The notes under the pieces were generated by a model, which saw nothing but the letters and a program-made list of their open reading frames with translations, was not told where the DNA came from and did not search any database. From Methylocaldum szegediense (GTDB taxonomy: Bacteria; Pseudomonadota; Gammaproteobacteria; Methylococcales; Methylococcaceae), in NCBI RefSeq assembly GCF_949769195.1, contig NZ_OX458333.1:2852001-2916000 (forward strand): a stretch of DNA of 64,000 nt. Direction: 5' to 3'. The translations under genes were made by a program, and so were the position numbers. Shown here one piece after another: positions 34,057 through 43,425 of the stretch; positions within the stretch are counted from its first letter, which is position 1; the number at the start of each line of letters is the position of its first letter.

Positions 34057-34743
34057 TCATTCAGTCGCTTTCAGTAACTCGGCAAAACCGTCTAGGCTCG
34101 AAAAGCTGAGTACCGCGAGTTCCGCCAGCTTTCGGCGCGTTTCTTCCCGCCCTTGAACCAGAACCGGGACCGTTCCCGCCGCACGGGCCGCTTCGAGGCC
34201 GGTTTCCGAATCCTCCAACACCAGGCATAGGCCTGGCGGCACGTTCAGGCGTCTTGCCGCCTCGAGAAACAGGTCGGGCGCCGGCTTTCCGCGTTCGACC
34301 TGATCCCGCGTTACGACGACCGGAAAGGCTTCTTTCATCCCCGATCGCCGCAGGCATTCCGCGGCATAAGGCCCGTCGCTGTTGGTCGCCAGCGCGTAAG
34401 GAATCGCGCGCTCTCGCAGAATGGCGAGTAACGCCTCCAAGCCGGGCATCGGTCTTAGGCCGTGCTCGTCCAAATGGCGTCTCCAGTGGCGTTCGGCGGA
34501 TTCATGGAACGACTTGCGGTCAAACGCGTCGCCGAGGACATGCCTCAATGACCGCTCGACATCATCGGCATGACGGCCGAACAATCCGCGACAAAACGCC
34601 TCGCTCAGATCGAAACCCAGATCGGCCGCCGCCGAACGCCAGGCATAGCAATAAGTCGATTCCGTATCCAAAGCCAGACCATCCATGTCGAAGACGATCG
34701 CCCGAAAATCGGGAAGTGCCGAACGCGCATGGGTGGGAATCAT
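34057..34743 (-). CDS. HAD-superfamily phosphatase (phosphoglycolate/beta-PGM-like)
   Basis: A 228-residue HAD hydrolase. The nucleophile motif is VFDMDGLALDTE (Asp18 and Asp20 by position), followed by a four-helix cap typical of subfamily IA. ALATNSDGPY is motif II and KPAPDLFLEAARRL the Lys motif III; LVLEDSETGLEAARAAG is motif IV. Such enzymes dephosphorylate small phosphometabolites; the substrate is not known. Its ATG overlaps the stop of the upstream small membrane gene by 4 bases. Confidence 0.88.
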   Translation of the reverse strand: MIPTHARSALPDFRAIVFDMDGLALDTESTYCYAWRSAAADLGFDLSEAFCRGLFGRHADDVERSLRHVLGDAFDRKSFHESAERHWRRHLDEHGLRPMPGLEALLAILRERAIPYALATNSDGPYAAECLRRSGMKEAFPVVVTRDQVERGKPAPDLFLEAARRLNVPPGLCLVLEDSETGLEAARAAGTVPVLVQGREETRRKLAELAVLSFSSLDGFAELLKATE

Positions 34744-35018
34744 CGAGCCTTTTTGAGCATGACCAGGTTACGGAACAGAACTGCGCCCAAAGCGCCGAGT
34801 AGCGCGCCCGAAACCTCCATCAAGACGCCGGCGGTTGCCGTGTAATACCGGTACGATCCTCCCATCAAAGGCTTGAGAATGCCATACATCCAAATCGCCT
34901 TGATCCCGTAGTAAACAATCAAAGCGCCGACAATCCATTGAACCACATTGAGGTTGAGTCGAATCGCGGTGCGGTAAAACCACACGCAAATCAGAACCGC
35001 AACAACGCCGCCGATCAT
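34740..35018 (-). CDS. Small membrane protein, paralog 2
   Basis: A 92-residue protein from the ATG at 35018 (GGAGA ribosome site upstream), with three membrane segments. It is paralogous to the product at 32356-32664 along its whole length, with landmarks such as VWFYRTAIRL, ALIVYYGIKAIWM and GALLGALGAVLFRNLVML. Its TGA overlaps the ATG of the HAD phosphatase gene, so the two are coupled. No family recognised. Confidence 0.72.
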   Translation of the reverse strand: MIGGVVAVLICVWFYRTAIRLNLNVVQWIVGALIVYYGIKAIWMYGILKPLMGGSYRYYTATAGVLMEVSGALLGALGAVLFRNLVMLKKAR

Positions 35019-35100
35019 AAGTTTTCTCCACTGTCGATGTTGAAACTTGCCGGGGCCGCACTGTAACAAACGTAAAGGAGTTTGCCCACACGCCTTCGGG

Positions 35101-36063
35101 CTAACCTACGACTTTGATGTATTCCCCCTGGGCTTCTCGGCTGGAGCCCGCAATGACGCGCCGTGTTCCCGTTTCCGATTCCTCCAACAAGCCGGCAATT
35201 TCGATGGTTTCGCCGGTCTGGGCCTGACCGGCATACGTGTGAGTGAAGCTGATGGCTTCCGTGATCTCGGGGTGAGACAGGCGGTATACCGCCGGATAAT
35301 CGAATGCGTAGGTTGCGTCCGCGACCTGCGCCCGAATCCGTATCGGCCCCAGCTTGCGGACAGCGCCCGGTTCTTTCGACAAGGGCTCGTCCACCAAAGT
35401 GATATCGAATTTTGTTCCATCGATCAGCGCTTTGTTCAACTTCCGGCGCTCGTGCCAGACATACTCCTCGAAGCTCAGCGCGCACCCGCGCCGGTCGTAG
35501 GCATCGCGCCAGGCCGCGTCGTCCAGGTCTCGCAGTTCTCCGGTCTCGAGTAATCGTCCGACAATCTCCCGGGCCTGAAAGAATGCTTCGCGCCCGTAGA
35601 TGACGAAATCGAGATCGGATTTCGGCGTTTGCGCGCCGATCAGCAGCGATCCGGTCAGACCGAGCCGGCTCAAGTCCAATCCTCGCGAGCCGAGTTTTTG
35701 CATCAAGCGCACCGCTTTCCGCTCGATTTCGTCATGTGGCCCCGAGCTCAGCAAGTCCTGCACACGCTGCTGAGGCCGATAATGGCGGCTAATGCTTTTC
35801 TGCGACACAGCATGAAGTCGTGCATCCAGTCTTTTCGAAGAAAATAGATACTGGGGCGCGTGCGCTTCAAGGTAAGCATTCGCTTCGCGGGTTCCCATTT
35901 TGGTGAACTGCCCGTCGATCTTCACATAACGTAGAAAGCACAGCACACGATCCTCTTCGAGCTGGCTGTCCACGACAGCGAAAATCAATCTATCCGGGGT
36001 TTCGATGAAATCGCGGGGTTGGTACATCGCGGCCGGTCCGGCGTTCATTGGAAACCGCTTCAC
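35101..36063 (-). CDS. Nucleotidyltransferase-domain protein of unknown function
   Basis: A 320-residue protein that starts at GTG 36063, directly after the cca stop (TGA-GTG), so it is translationally coupled to cca. The central region has the minimal nucleotidyltransferase signature GSLLIGAQTPKSDLDFVIYG (G-S, then D-x-D). The N-terminal 140 residues (EEDRVLCFLRYVKIDGQF) and the C-terminal domain (TGETIEIAGLLEESETG) look like separate small beta domains, the last perhaps OB-like. I do not recognise the family. Coupling to cca suggests an RNA- or nucleotide-related role, by inference. Confidence 0.7.
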   Translation of the reverse strand: MKRFPMNAGPAAMYQPRDFIETPDRLIFAVVDSQLEEDRVLCFLRYVKIDGQFTKMGTREANAYLEAHAPQYLFSSKRLDARLHAVSQKSISRHYRPQQRVQDLLSSGPHDEIERKAVRLMQKLGSRGLDLSRLGLTGSLLIGAQTPKSDLDFVIYGREAFFQAREIVGRLLETGELRDLDDAAWRDAYDRRGCALSFEEYVWHERRKLNKALIDGTKFDITLVDEPLSKEPGAVRKLGPIRIRAQVADATYAFDYPAVYRLSHPEITEAISFTHTYAGQAQTGETIEIAGLLEESETGTRRVIAGSSREAQGEYIKVVG

Positions 36064-37308
36064 TCAAACGGCACTTCGACCTTCCATGAATTGCTGCCGA
36101 CATGACTTCACGGCTTCGATCCGTAGCCGGCGAAGCTCGCGGCCCAGAGTCTCGCCCTTGAATCCTTGCTCCAACAAGGGTTGGACCGGAACCGCCGAGG
36201 CCGCGTCCCCTGCCTGCCGCAACCATTCCGCTTGGGGATAGGGCCGATTCTCGAACCCGGGGCGGCCTTTGGCATCGGCCTCGCACGCGAGCAGAAACGG
36301 ATCCAGAGCTTGACCCGTTCGAAACACGTCGAGCCGGTAAAATAAATCCACCACGGTTGCAGGGCGCAACTCGAGCGCCCGATGACAATGACCGTGATAA
36401 CGCATCACTTTCTCTGCGAGCTTGCGATAGGCATTGGGCACTTTCAGCCGCTCACACAGACTCTCCAGCGCCGCGAGCCCCGCCTTTTCGTGGCCGAAGT
36501 GCCTGGGCCACAAGTCCTGGGGCGTCAGCCCCTTGCCCAGGTCGTGAGTCAAGGCGGCGAAGCGCACGACCGGATCGGGGCTCAGCCGAACGGCCTGGTC
36601 CAGGACCAGCAAGGTATGGATGCCGGTATCGACCTCAGGATGATGCTCGGGAGGCTGGGGAACACCGAACAGCCGGTCGATCTCCGGGAACAGCCGGGCT
36701 AATGCCCCGCACTCGCGCAGGACTTCGAAAAACGCCCGAGGCGTCGGTTCGCACAAAGCGCGAGCTAATTCCGCCCAAACCCGCTCCGGCACAAGCGCGT
36801 CCACTTCACCGGCGGCAACCATGCCCCGCATGAGCTCCAGGGTTTCCGCCGCCACTCGAAAGCCGAGGTGGGCGTACCGGGCCGCGAAGCGAGCAACGCG
36901 GAGGATACGTACGGGATCTTCGCTAAATGCCGGCGAAACATGGCGCAGAATTCGCTGCTCGAGGTCGCGCGCGCCGCCATATGGATCCACGAGTCGACCT
37001 TCTTCGTCCATGGCCATGGCGTTGATGGTGAGGTCTCGGCGGAGCAAATCCTGCTCCAGCGTCACATCCGGCGCGGCATGTACGACGAACCCCCGGTAAC
37101 CCGGTGCGGTTTTCCGTTCCGTGCGGGCGAGTGCATATTCCTCGTGGGTTTCGGGGTGTAGAAACACGGGAAAATCCTTGCCGACCGGCTTGAAGCCCCG
37201 AGCGATCATGCTTTCGGGTGTTTCGCCGACGACCACCCAGTCGCGCTCTTCCACCGGTCTCCCGAGGAGCATATCCCTCACGGCACCTCCGACAAGATAA
37301 GTTTTCAT
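36064..37308 (-). CDS. cca: CCA-adding enzyme (tRNA nucleotidyltransferase, HD type)
   Basis: A protein of about 414 residues from the ATG at 37308; a further ATG at 37317 is less likely. The head is [15 protein letters not shown]. The RDWVVVG Asp pair sits in the catalytic centre, and [15 protein letters not shown] and the [16 protein letters not shown] region bind nucleotide and tRNA. An HD domain follows ([14 protein letters not shown]), as in the multifunctional enzyme of E. coli (412 residues) with phosphatase and phosphodiesterase activity. The enzyme adds CCA to tRNA 3' ends. Divergent from the TSUP transporter gene. Confidence 0.96.
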   Translation of the reverse strand: MKTYLVGGAVRDMLLGRPVEERDWVVVGETPESMIARGFKPVGKDFPVFLHPETHEEYALARTERKTAPGYRGFVVHAAPDVTLEQDLLRRDLTINAMAMDEEGRLVDPYGGARDLEQRILRHVSPAFSEDPVRILRVARFAARYAHLGFRVAAETLELMRGMVAAGEVDALVPERVWAELARALCEPTPRAFFEVLRECGALARLFPEIDRLFGVPQPPEHHPEVDTGIHTLLVLDQAVRLSPDPVVRFAALTHDLGKGLTPQDLWPRHFGHEKAGLAALESLCERLKVPNAYRKLAEKVMRYHGHCHRALELRPATVVDLFYRLDVFRTGQALDPFLLACEADAKGRPGFENRPYPQAEWLRQAGDAASAVPVQPLLEQGFKGETLGRELRRLRIEAVKSCRQQFMEGRSAV

Positions 37309-37376
37309 GGGCTTCAAACGTGGATCCCGGTTCCTGTTAACATACGCCGCCTATTTTAAACGCGGATGTACGCTAC

Positions 37377-38201
37377 ATGGGGGAAGAGCTCGGACTGTAT
37401 CTCGCTTTCGGCAGCCTGGCCGGCGTTTTATCCGGCTTGTTCGGTATCGGCGGCGGTGTCGTGATCGTGCCGTTTCTGGTCTGGTTTTTCTCGATGCGGG
37501 GATTTCCGCAGGACTCCGTCATGATCATGGCTGTGGCGACCTCGCTCGCGACCATTGTCGTCACGTCCATTTCTGCCGTCTTCGCGCACCACCGCCTCGG
37601 CGCCGTACGCTGGAGTGTCGTCTTCCGGCTGGCGCCCGGCACACTGATCGGCTCCGTCCTCGGATCGGTTATCGCCGATCGCTTGCCCGCGCATTGGTTC
37701 AAACTGATTTTCGCGCTCTTCCTACTTTACGTCGCCGCTCGGCTCATGATCGGTGCAAAGACCAGAGATGGCCGAACCCGGACGCCGAGCGGATGGGTCT
37801 GTTCCTCGGCAGGTATCGGCATAGGCGCGGTATCCGCGATCCTAGGAATAGGCGGCGGTACGCTGAGCGTTCCTTTTCTCGTCAAGTGTCGCTTCCCTAT
37901 CCAAAACGCTGTGGCCATCTCCAGCGCCTGCGGTTTCCCGATCGCGCTCGCCGGCTCCGTAACCTACATTGTCCTGGGCTGGGAAAAGTCGGTATTGCCG
38001 GCTTGGAGTCTCGGCTACGTGTACCTCCCGGCTTTCGCTGGCATCGTGGCGACCAGTATTCCGTTCGCGCCCATCGGCGCTAAACTCGCACACTGGCTGC
38101 CGACGCGGAAACTCAGACGGACGTTCGCGATCGTTGTACTGATTGTGGGCATGAAATTGCTTTGGCAAGCCATTCAGCCCTGGGTCGGAAATCAGCTGTA
38201 G
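37377..38201 (+). CDS. TSUP/TauE-SafE family transporter
   Basis: A 274-residue membrane protein with two related halves, each with a Gly-rich motif: GIGGGVVIVPFLVWF (about 22-36) and GIGGGTLSVPFLVKC (about 157-171). About eight membrane helices are visible. Members of this family export sulfite, sulfoacetate or other sulfur-containing anions, or import them; the substrate cannot be told. Start ATG 37377 is 68 bases from the cca start on the opposite strand. Confidence 0.85.
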   Translation: MGEELGLYLAFGSLAGVLSGLFGIGGGVVIVPFLVWFFSMRGFPQDSVMIMAVATSLATIVVTSISAVFAHHRLGAVRWSVVFRLAPGTLIGSVLGSVIADRLPAHWFKLIFALFLLYVAARLMIGAKTRDGRTRTPSGWVCSSAGIGIGAVSAILGIGGGTLSVPFLVKCRFPIQNAVAISSACGFPIALAGSVTYIVLGWEKSVLPAWSLGYVYLPAFAGIVATSIPFAPIGAKLAHWLPTRKLRRTFAIVVLIVGMKLLWQAIQPWVGNQL

Positions 38202-38318
38202 GTACGGATATGCGTCGGCGTTCCCGGCATCTCGCGGCGCTCGCCGCGAACGGCTTCATCCGGTTGACAGGGCTCAGTACAGGCCATGCCGGTCTATAAG
38301 TAAGGAAGAGGAAAAGCC

Positions 38319-38597
38319 ATGACCGCAAAACCACGCATCGAAATCGAATATTGCACGCAATGCCGTTGGCTGCTGCGCGCGGCCTGGCTGGCGCAAGAAC
38401 TTCTCACCACCTTCGAGACCGAAATCGGTGAAGTGGCACTAATTCCCGGTACCGGCGGAGTGTTCGAAGTTCGTCACGGGAATACGGTGCTCTGGTCGCG
38501 GAAGGCAGAGGGACGCTTCCCCGAGGCGAAGGAACTCAAGCAGCGAGTAAGGGATGAAATCGTGCCGGGAAAAAGTCTCGGCCACTCGGACCGTTGA
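38319..38597 (+). CDS. SelT/SelW/SelH family thioredoxin-like protein
   Basis: A 92-residue Rdx-family protein. The thioredoxin-like CxxC is at IEYCTQCRWLLRA (Cys12 and Cys15 by position), followed by LAQELLTTFE. GTGGVFEVRHGNTVLWSRK is the second half of the fold and FPEAKELKQRVRD the C-terminal helix. Some relatives carry selenocysteine at the first Cys; here it is a plain Cys codon. Probable redox role. Convergent with pilE, 15 bases apart. Confidence 0.9.
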   Translation: MTAKPRIEIEYCTQCRWLLRAAWLAQELLTTFETEIGEVALIPGTGGVFEVRHGNTVLWSRKAEGRFPEAKELKQRVRDEIVPGKSLGHSDR

Positions 38598-38618
38598 CGA
38601 CGGAGTTGTCGGTCAACG
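38592..38618. terminator. Inverted repeat across two convergent stops
   Basis: CGTTGAC (38592-38598) pairs with GTCAACG (38612-38618), 7-base arms. The repeat includes the TGA of the SelW-like gene and the reverse-complement stop of pilE. It could act as a two-way terminator, but the stem is short. Confidence 0.35.
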
Positions 38619-39086
38619 CTGCCAACATTCGTCTGCCGTTTTCGTCGAGCCTGCCGGCTTATCCTTAACGTTCTTTACACCCAGGTGATTCAGGGTAAAA
38701 GTGCCACAAGCGTCCCGGCTCATGCTTCCGGTAGGCACCGCTTCCAGGATGAAGCTGTTGCGCGTCGGCTGCCCGTCCGCGAATTGGATCGTATACCGGG
38801 CAGCGCCGGTTGAATCCCTGACTGCCGTCACCGGCAGGTCTATGTTGACACCGCCCGCGCAGTTGCCGTCGGTCCGGTGATAGCAGTTGTTCGCTGTATA
38901 GTTCCGCTCCAAAAATTGGGCGTTCTCCAGCAACGCGCTTTTCGCTTCGCTGCGGTGGCTTTTCTGTATCTGTTCGCGGTAACTCGGGTAGGCGATTGCC
39001 GACACGATGCCGACCACGGCAACCGCGATCATCAGTTCGATCAACGTGAACCCCTTGGTTTCAGTACGGATTATCGGTGTGATCAT
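38613..39086 (-). CDS. pilE: Type IV minor pilin PilE
   Basis: A 157-residue type IV pilin-like protein. The prepilin peptidase site is KG|FTLIELM, with Phe at +1 and Glu5, followed by an N-terminal hydrophobic helix (AVAVVGIVSAIAYPSY). The globular domain holds four or so Cys (NCYHRTDGNCAGG, SRDACGTF, DECWQR), consistent with a disulfide-closed loop. Last gene of the minor pilin operon, 10 bases after pilY1. Minor pilins prime assembly of the type IV pilus used for twitching, attachment and DNA uptake. Confidence 0.92.
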   Translation of the reverse strand: MITPIIRTETKGFTLIELMIAVAVVGIVSAIAYPSYREQIQKSHRSEAKSALLENAQFLERNYTANNCYHRTDGNCAGGVNIDLPVTAVRDSTGAARYTIQFADGQPTRNSFILEAVPTGSMSRDACGTFTLNHLGVKNVKDKPAGSTKTADECWQR

Positions 39087-39095
39087 CGGACTCTC

Positions 39096-42000
39096 TTATT
39101 CTTGGAAAAGCTGTTTCCATGCGCCACGCGGTTTGCCGACGCCGCCCTTCTCCGGTGTGATGAGCAAGCCCTCGGGAGCGCCGCTGAGATTGGTGCCCGT
39201 CTGAACCTTGTACTCCTTCTCGCCGGCCGAAACGACCGCTGAAGCTTTGGTGATGCCCACCGTGCTCTTGAGACCAGAGATGGGCCCGCTGCTGCTGCCG
39301 ACTTCCAGGTAGTCTCCCGTATTGAAAAGACCGTCCTTGTTGACATCGAATACGGAATAGCCGAGGCGAGCGCCGGTTTGAGCATCGAGCTCCATCAGCC
39401 AACTGGTACCGCCCCCACTGCACGGATCGTCGAATGGCACAAGCGTGCTGAAAATGACCCGCCCGAAGCGGAGCAAGGGCGCGCTGACCACCCGCTCCCC
39501 CTGGTTGCTGCCACCGGGCGGTACCAGGTCTAGATACCATCCACGCTTGGCGTCATTCCCGGTCCAAATAACGGGGTTGTCGCTCACCATCCGAACTTCC
39601 CGGCCGAACGCCGTTGTCTCCACGGTGATCGTCTGAAGCTGGAGCACGTCATCGCGGTTCGCATAGGTAATCCTTGTGCCATCATCCCATATGCCGTAGA
39701 ACGTTTGCAGGGAAGTATCCGTAGCGTCGGTGGTCTTGAAATAACGACCGGTGCCGAAAAATATCATTACGCCTTGACCGACGACCGGCGGTTCGCCAAT
39801 CTCCAAGGGTGCGGTGATGGGCTGGCGCTTGCCGGAACCGTCCCTGGCGACGAACAATGGGGCCGGATTCGAACCGGATGAATAAGCTGAGCGCCAGCTA
39901 TTGCCTTGGCGGATGAACCGCCAGAGATTGCCCTGGAGATCGCCGACATAGATTCCATCGCCCAGCACGGTTCCCGCGTCGCTGTCATCCCCCAAAATGC
40001 GCCCAGAAACATCGTAGAGTGCCGGCGGGCTGACGATGCCGTTCGGGTTGGCGGCATCGCCAGCCTCCGTGTCGATCGGAAAACCCGAAATCAGCGCTCC
40101 GGTTTTCAGATCCACGGCGAACAGCTTCGCTTTGCAATTGCGGTTGGCATTGGCGATAACGTTGTTGAGCAAATCTTCACAGTTCTTACTGCGATAGCCA
40201 TTGCCAAAAATGACCGCCCAATCACCGCCCGCAAGCTTGACAACCTGGGGCGAACCTGCCAGATAGCCCAGATCGTCGTCACTGAATTCCCACAGGGGCT
40301 TGCCGAAATCGGCGCTGGCCGGATCGGTGATGTCGAGGGCGTAGATGGTTTTGCCGCCTGCTCCCAGGGAGCCCACGAGCACCGTGCGCCAACTGCAGGA
40401 GGCGCTTCCCGACGACGGACCGATGCAGGCATCCCAGGCGGCCGGACTGCCGTCCACGAAATAGCGGTGAGTGTAGCCGGGATCCGTTAGCTTGCTCAGG
40501 TTCTCGTAAACCCCAGCCGGGACGTAGGCGAATTGTTCCTCGCCCGTGTCGGCGTCGAAGGCATGCAGCATGCCGTCGTTGGCGCCTACATAGAGCATCT
40601 TTTTGCGGCTTTGCTTGTCCGCGAGAAATTCCACGTACACATCGCCGCCGCCGTCGCTTTCCGGCAATGCGATGTAGCCGAAGTTCTCCGCCCCGACGAA
40701 TACAGGATCCGAATTGATGATGTCGCCAAGGAGCTTGCTACGGTCACGAAAGGACCCGCCGTTTTTCTGTTCCTTGGCGGAGTCGCCTCGCAGCCAGTTC
40801 AACCGGTCTTCTCCCTTTCCGTCCACCGTACCCAAGGCATTCTTGTTGAGCGCGTTCTGCTGGGCGAGAGACAGGTTGTCCCATTCGAAGCTCACGCCTG
40901 CCGAGGGATCGTTGGTGCGGCTCGACGTCCACACCTGGCGCGCGTCTGGCGTGACGGAGGCCAGGGTGGCGTCCGTATCCCATACTACGGCCCCGACGCT
41001 GCCGTCTGAGTTCATTTGGAAGGCGAGAACCTGCCCGCTCCATTCCGCGCTATTGAAGCGCGCCTGATAAACCATGGTATCGGTGTTGAGGCGGGTCGAG
41101 TTGGCGGCAACCGCAGCGGCGGAGGCGGTGGTTTTCTGAGTGATATCTGCCAAAACGTCGCTCATCGCATCGGCAAAGCTCTCCGGGTCGGCCGCGCTGA
41201 AAAAGCCACCCCGGCTGTTGATGGCAGCATGAAGCAGGTCGTCGAGCCTGGCCGGACATGTCGAACCGCTGCAGTTTTGTTCACTCGGATTGGTATTTGG
41301 CCAACTAATGGAGGCGCCGCTGGTAATCGCATTCCAGGCTGCATCCGGATCGACCGAACCGGTGACGCCTAAGCCGACACCGTACGTCACCACGTGCTGC
41401 CAGAACGCCGGGTCGATCGTCGTGGTAGGCACCTTGTTGGGCAAATCGGGACGAAGATCGTTCTTCCAGTAATACATGGCGACATCGGCCAGTGTATTGC
41501 TGTAATTGTCTGCGAAAGGCGACACTGCATTGTATGTGAAGGATTGGCCTTCCGGCCCGGTAATCGTGGGCCCCTCGGTACCGTCGTTATTGTTACGGGC
41601 GGCACTAGTGCTAGCCTCATAGCTGCTTGTCCCCGACCAGTAACCGTCAGTCATGAGGATGTGGTAGTTCTGCCGGCATTCAAGCTGCGTGCCGCCATTG
41701 CTCCCCGGCGTTTCGCCCCAGGGTCCTTTGTCGTCGGTCCGCCTGAAATATTGGCCCACGTCGTCCAGGGCCTTGCGCAAAGGCGTACCAGCCGCCGGAA
41801 TCGTATGGCCGTAAAGCTTGCTGAAGAAATTCGAGCGCGCAGTGCCTTCGAACTTCCTAACACCTGAAATGACGGTCGCGGTATTGACGCCATCTACCGA
41901 GCTCGAGCCTTGGTTGATAGCGCCAAAACCAACGCGCATTGACGCTCCTTGCTTGGCAAAGGCCCGCCCAATTCCGGCGCGCGCCGTCAGAATGCGCGAG

Positions 42001-42746
42001 CGGTAATAGGTATACCAGTTGGCGAAGTTTTGGATTTCCTGAGCGTAAGTACATACCCCGCCGGTGCAGTCGGTGCGTGATTGCCGTCCATGTCCGCTGT
42101 AAGCCGTGGTGGACGGTTTTATTTCCACCTTTTGGTAATTGGACCAGCTCCAAATACTGCCGCCGGTATGCCAGTAATAGGTGGCGGGCCAAAAACTCTT
42201 GTTGGTGCTGCTCGAGGAACAGCTGCCGTTCGATGTGCAGGTACGCCAGCTGTTGGAGTTGTATCTGGTGTTGGTGGTCGTCAGATCCCGGCAATAGGCG
42301 GCACCGCTACCCGGCCGCTCGGGGTTGTGCAGGGCGCAACTTGGGTCCGCAGGGGGATAAAGCGTACCGTCCGCCTTCACCCACGGCGTGTAGGTGATCG
42401 AGGGATTGTAATAAATGGTGTTGACCTGGGGCGAACGGGTCAGGGCAGTGTAGGCCACATTGCTATCCACCGTGGCGACCTGGTTTTCATAGTCGGAACT
42501 GCCGTAGACGCCGTTGGCTCTCGGGAAGACATAAGGCGTGCGACTCGAGCCGGATGAAAAGACGTAGTCATCCGGCATAATCTCGAATTGCATCGAGCCC
42601 GAGTCATCCAGGGTAAACATCACGTTGGGCTCGACCGGAGAGCTCAGGAACAGCGGGGACGGAGCAATATCGGCTGCGCCGCTTGCCGCCGCCGGCAAAC
42701 CGACTGCCAGGATCGAACAAAGCCAAAACCGGCGGGTCACGTGCAT
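39096..42746 (-). CDS. pilY1: Type IV pilus tip adhesin/assembly protein PilY1
   Basis: A 1216-residue exported protein from the ATG at 42746, with a GAGGA ribosome site (the frame's extension to 42794 overlaps pilX). A signal peptide spans about 1-25 (WLCSILAVGLPAAASGA). The N-terminal region has a vWA-like MIDAS motif (LDDSGSM, about 45-51) and is Ser/Thr/Tyr-rich. The C-terminal third is a PilY1 beta-propeller with LYVGANDGMLHAFDADTGEE and a calcium site DVNKDGLFNTGDY, as in P. aeruginosa. PilY1 caps the pilus with minor pilins and mediates adhesion and surface sensing. Confidence 0.94.
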   Translation of the reverse strand: MHVTRRFWLCSILAVGLPAAASGAADIAPSPLFLSSPVEPNVMFTLDDSGSMQFEIMPDDYVFSSGSSRTPYVFPRANGVYGSSDYENQVATVDSNVAYTALTRSPQVNTIYYNPSITYTPWVKADGTLYPPADPSCALHNPERPGSGAAYCRDLTTTNTRYNSNSWRTCTSNGSCSSSSTNKSFWPATYYWHTGGSIWSWSNYQKVEIKPSTTAYSGHGRQSRTDCTGGVCTYAQEIQNFANWYTYYRSRILTARAGIGRAFAKQGASMRVGFGAINQGSSSVDGVNTATVISGVRKFEGTARSNFFSKLYGHTIPAAGTPLRKALDDVGQYFRRTDDKGPWGETPGSNGGTQLECRQNYHILMTDGYWSGTSSYEASTSAARNNNDGTEGPTITGPEGQSFTYNAVSPFADNYSNTLADVAMYYWKNDLRPDLPNKVPTTTIDPAFWQHVVTYGVGLGVTGSVDPDAAWNAITSGASISWPNTNPSEQNCSGSTCPARLDDLLHAAINSRGGFFSAADPESFADAMSDVLADITQKTTASAAAVAANSTRLNTDTMVYQARFNSAEWSGQVLAFQMNSDGSVGAVVWDTDATLASVTPDARQVWTSSRTNDPSAGVSFEWDNLSLAQQNALNKNALGTVDGKGEDRLNWLRGDSAKEQKNGGSFRDRSKLLGDIINSDPVFVGAENFGYIALPESDGGGDVYVEFLADKQSRKKMLYVGANDGMLHAFDADTGEEQFAYVPAGVYENLSKLTDPGYTHRYFVDGSPAAWDACIGPSSGSASCSWRTVLVGSLGAGGKTIYALDITDPASADFGKPLWEFSDDDLGYLAGSPQVVKLAGGDWAVIFGNGYRSKNCEDLLNNVIANANRNCKAKLFAVDLKTGALISGFPIDTEAGDAANPNGIVSPPALYDVSGRILGDDSDAGTVLGDGIYVGDLQGNLWRFIRQGNSWRSAYSSGSNPAPLFVARDGSGKRQPITAPLEIGEPPVVGQGVMIFFGTGRYFKTTDATDTSLQTFYGIWDDGTRITYANRDDVLQLQTITVETTAFGREVRMVSDNPVIWTGNDAKRGWYLDLVPPGGSNQGERVVSAPLLRFGRVIFSTLVPFDDPCSGGGTSWLMELDAQTGARLGYSVFDVNKDGLFNTGDYLEVGSSSGPISGLKSTVGITKASAVVSAGEKEYKVQTGTNLSGAPEGLLITPEKGGVGKPRGAWKQLFQE

Positions 42747-42756
42747 GACAGTTTCC

Positions 42757-43422
42757 TCAACGGTTGTAATAACTCTGCAGCAGAACCACCGCATCGGTCG
42801 TGCCGCCTACACCGCGGGCAGTGATGCGGAAACGGCCGACGTCTGGAATTGGCCCGAACTTGACGCTTCCGCCGGGCGTTCTAGGGAGCGGGACATTGGT
42901 GCAGTTGCCCGAATTCGTGCACCTGGTATAGGACGATAGGTCCTCGATGATGTAACGGGGCGGCTCGGCCAGACCGGCCAGCGCTTGGTCGAGGGCCAGG
43001 GAGCCGGCCTCCGTCCAGATGTCGGTTTGCTGCCAGCGCTCGGTGGCGGGGGAAAGTGTAGGCTGATAAAGCCCGGCGGGGTTGAGGGCAAGGTTCGTCT
43101 CGCTCGTATCGGCTACGAAAGGTCCGATCGCGAATCCCTGTAAATAGGCTTCACCCGCCCTGAGCGCCGCTTCCGCCGCCTGGAAAGCCAGATTCTCATT
43201 GCGCAGATTGCCCGCCATTTTCTCTTCCAGCGTGGTGGTCTGCATGGCAGCCACGCCCATCAGCGTCAACATCAGTAGGATGATCAGCGAGGTCACCAGG
43301 GCGGCCCCTTTTTGCCTGTTGCCGTGCCCGACACCGGACCGGGCGGGTGTTCGGGAGACCGACGATGCATCCAGAGTGGTTAAAGTCCTCTGCCGGGTTG
43401 TAATCGGAAATCGGTTTTCCAT
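42757..43422 (-). CDS. pilX: Type IV minor pilin PilX
   Basis: A 221-residue protein. After a basic leader the hydrophobic helix starts KGAALVTSLIILLMLTLMG, the PilX-type prepilin N-terminus, which lacks the usual Glu5. ETTLEEKMAGN-like and AFQAAEAALRAGEAYLQGF follow, the PilX_N pattern. The globular part has Cys residues near its end (RCTNSGNCTNV). It lies 10 bases upstream of the pilY1 start and 3 bases after pilW. PilX is a minor pilin of the initiation complex with PilV, PilW, PilE and PilY1. Confidence 0.88.
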   Translation of the reverse strand: MENRFPITTRQRTLTTLDASSVSRTPARSGVGHGNRQKGAALVTSLIILLMLTLMGVAAMQTTTLEEKMAGNLRNENLAFQAAEAALRAGEAYLQGFAIGPFVADTSETNLALNPAGLYQPTLSPATERWQQTDIWTEAGSLALDQALAGLAEPPRYIIEDLSSYTRCTNSGNCTNVPLPRTPGGSVKFGPIPDVGRFRITARGVGGTTDAVVLLQSYYNR

Positions 43423-43425
43423 AGC

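Noticed and set aside
38613-39086. PilE as the major pilin
   Set aside because: The gene is the last of a fimT-pilV-pilW-pilX-pilY1 operon, the usual place for a minor pilin; the major pilin is normally elsewhere.
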